DNA of 5,981 nt from positions 1 through 5,981 of the forward strand of contig USLX01000090.1 of NCBI GenBank assembly GCA_900555665.1, in the 5' to 3' direction. This document shows, piece by piece, positions 5,627-5,981 of this stretch (the stretch's first letter is position 1; each line of letters starts with the position of its first letter). The notes beneath the pieces are model-generated. The model ran no database searches and was not told the DNA's origin. It worked only from the letters and a program-made list of their open reading frames with translations. The translations under genes and the position numbers were made by a program. This DNA is from an uncultured Eubacteriales bacterium. GTDB taxonomy: Bacteria; Bacillota; Clostridia; Oscillospirales; Oscillospiraceae.

Positions 5627-5655
5627 ATTATACGCGCCCTGCATCCGGAATGCAA
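5627..5655 (-). promoter_or_regulatory. Sigma-A-type promoter of the L,D-transpeptidase gene
   Basis: A perfect -10 TATAAT (5632-5627) is preceded by a 17-bp spacer and TTGCAT (5655-5650), which matches the -35 consensus only in TTG. The predicted start near 5620 gives a leader of about 50 bases before the ATG at 5571. The promoter lies directly after the terminator of the upstream SLH gene, so the transpeptidase is its own transcription unit. Confidence 0.75.
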
Positions 5656-5680
5656 ACCCTATTTTCGCTCGATCCGTACG

Positions 5681-5716
5681 AAAAATCTCCCCCTCGGAAT
5701 CTCTTCCGAGGGGGAG
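5681..5716 (-). terminator. Intrinsic terminator of the upstream SLH-protein gene
   Basis: On the minus strand CTCCCCCTCGGAA, loop GAGA, TTCCGAGGGGGAG forms 13 perfect base pairs with a GNRA tetraloop, followed by ATTTTTCG (five U). It begins 16 bp after the stop codon at 5733. It is a textbook rho-independent terminator. Confidence 0.92.
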
Positions 5717-5732
5717 CTGGATTGCTTATCAC

Positions 5733-5981
5733 TTACTTCTTCAAAAGCGCACAAAAGCGCATCAGGATCGTTGCGACCTCGGCGCGCGTAGCCGTCGCCT
5801 TCGGCCGGAGCAGCCCGTTCGAGCCCTCGACGAGCCCCTGGCCAACGGCCCAGTTCATCGCCGAAACCGCCCAGCCGCTCACGCTCTCGCGATCCGCGAA
5901 CTGTCCCAGATTCTCCTCCAGCGTCACCGCGTCCATGCCATTGAACGCCGCATACCGGAACAGCATCGCCACCAGCTGCTC
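5733..5981 (-). CDS. SLH-domain surface protein, C-terminal fragment
   Basis: The last 82 codons and the stop of a gene that enters from beyond the right edge, in frame from the first window codon (EQLVAMLFRYAA). The fragment shows the end of one S-layer-homology repeat and a full further repeat: FADRESVSGWAVSAMNWAVGQGLVEG, then LLRPKATATRAEVATILMRF, which is close to the family consensus. C-terminal SLH repeats usually anchor exported proteins non-covalently to pyruvylated wall polymers. The N-terminal functional part is not in the window, so the activity of the whole protein is unknown. The GTG at 5972 is an internal codon, not a start. The neighbouring transpeptidase also carries SLH repeats, but nearer its N-terminus. 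Confidence 0.9.
   Translation of the reverse strand, partial: EQLVAMLFRYAAFNGMDAVTLEENLGQFADRESVSGWAVSAMNWAVGQGLVEGSNGLLRPKATATRAEVATILMRFCALLKK

Noticed and set aside
5572..5655. 28-residue N-terminal extension of the L,D-transpeptidase from the ATG at 5655
   Set aside because: The extension is Arg/Lys-rich, precedes a perfect signal peptide, overlaps the -35/-10 region and lies upstream of the predicted transcription start. The ATG at 5571 is the better start.

Overview
This window looks like Firmicutes chromosome, most plausibly a Clostridia/Oscillospiraceae-type gut anaerobe. The reasons are the hrcA-grpE-dnaK gene order under a CIRCE operator, a Gram-positive-type DnaK, two adjacent genes with S-layer-homology (SLH) domains, and a fairly GC-rich coding bias. 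The genus cannot be fixed from the sequence. Every gene that can be supported lies on the minus strand, so in transcription order the window reads from right to left.

Region by region, in transcription order: (a) 5981-5733 is the C-terminal end of an SLH-domain protein that enters from outside the window, closed by a strong intrinsic terminator (5716-5681). (b) A sigma-A-type promoter with a perfect -10 box (5655-5627) drives a secreted SLH + YkuD L,D-transpeptidase (5571-4036), probably a peptidoglycan cross-linking enzyme held at the cell wall. (c) 4035-3480 is about 555 bp without a convincing protein gene. It holds a cluster of perfect hairpins (4008-3787), the last of which has a U-rich tail suited to ending the transpeptidase transcript. 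It then holds a stretch (about 3740-3543) that folds on the minus strand into a compact three-way junction and is probably an unannotated structured RNA. An 8-bp direct repeat follows just upstream of the heat-shock promoter. (d) 3479-1 is the class I heat-shock operon: promoter, perfect CIRCE operator, hrcA, grpE and dnaK. The dnaK gene is cut by the window edge after 560 codons.

The heat-shock genes form one functional loop. HrcA binds the CIRCE element that overlaps its own transcription start and represses the operon. DnaK and its nucleotide-exchange factor GrpE are the chaperone output; a dnaJ gene would be expected downstream, outside the window. hrcA and grpE are separated by only 3 bp, and the grpE ribosome-binding site lies inside the end of hrcA. 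The cell-wall genes to the right appear to be separate transcription units. The most interesting unexplained part is the hrcA-ldt intergenic region.
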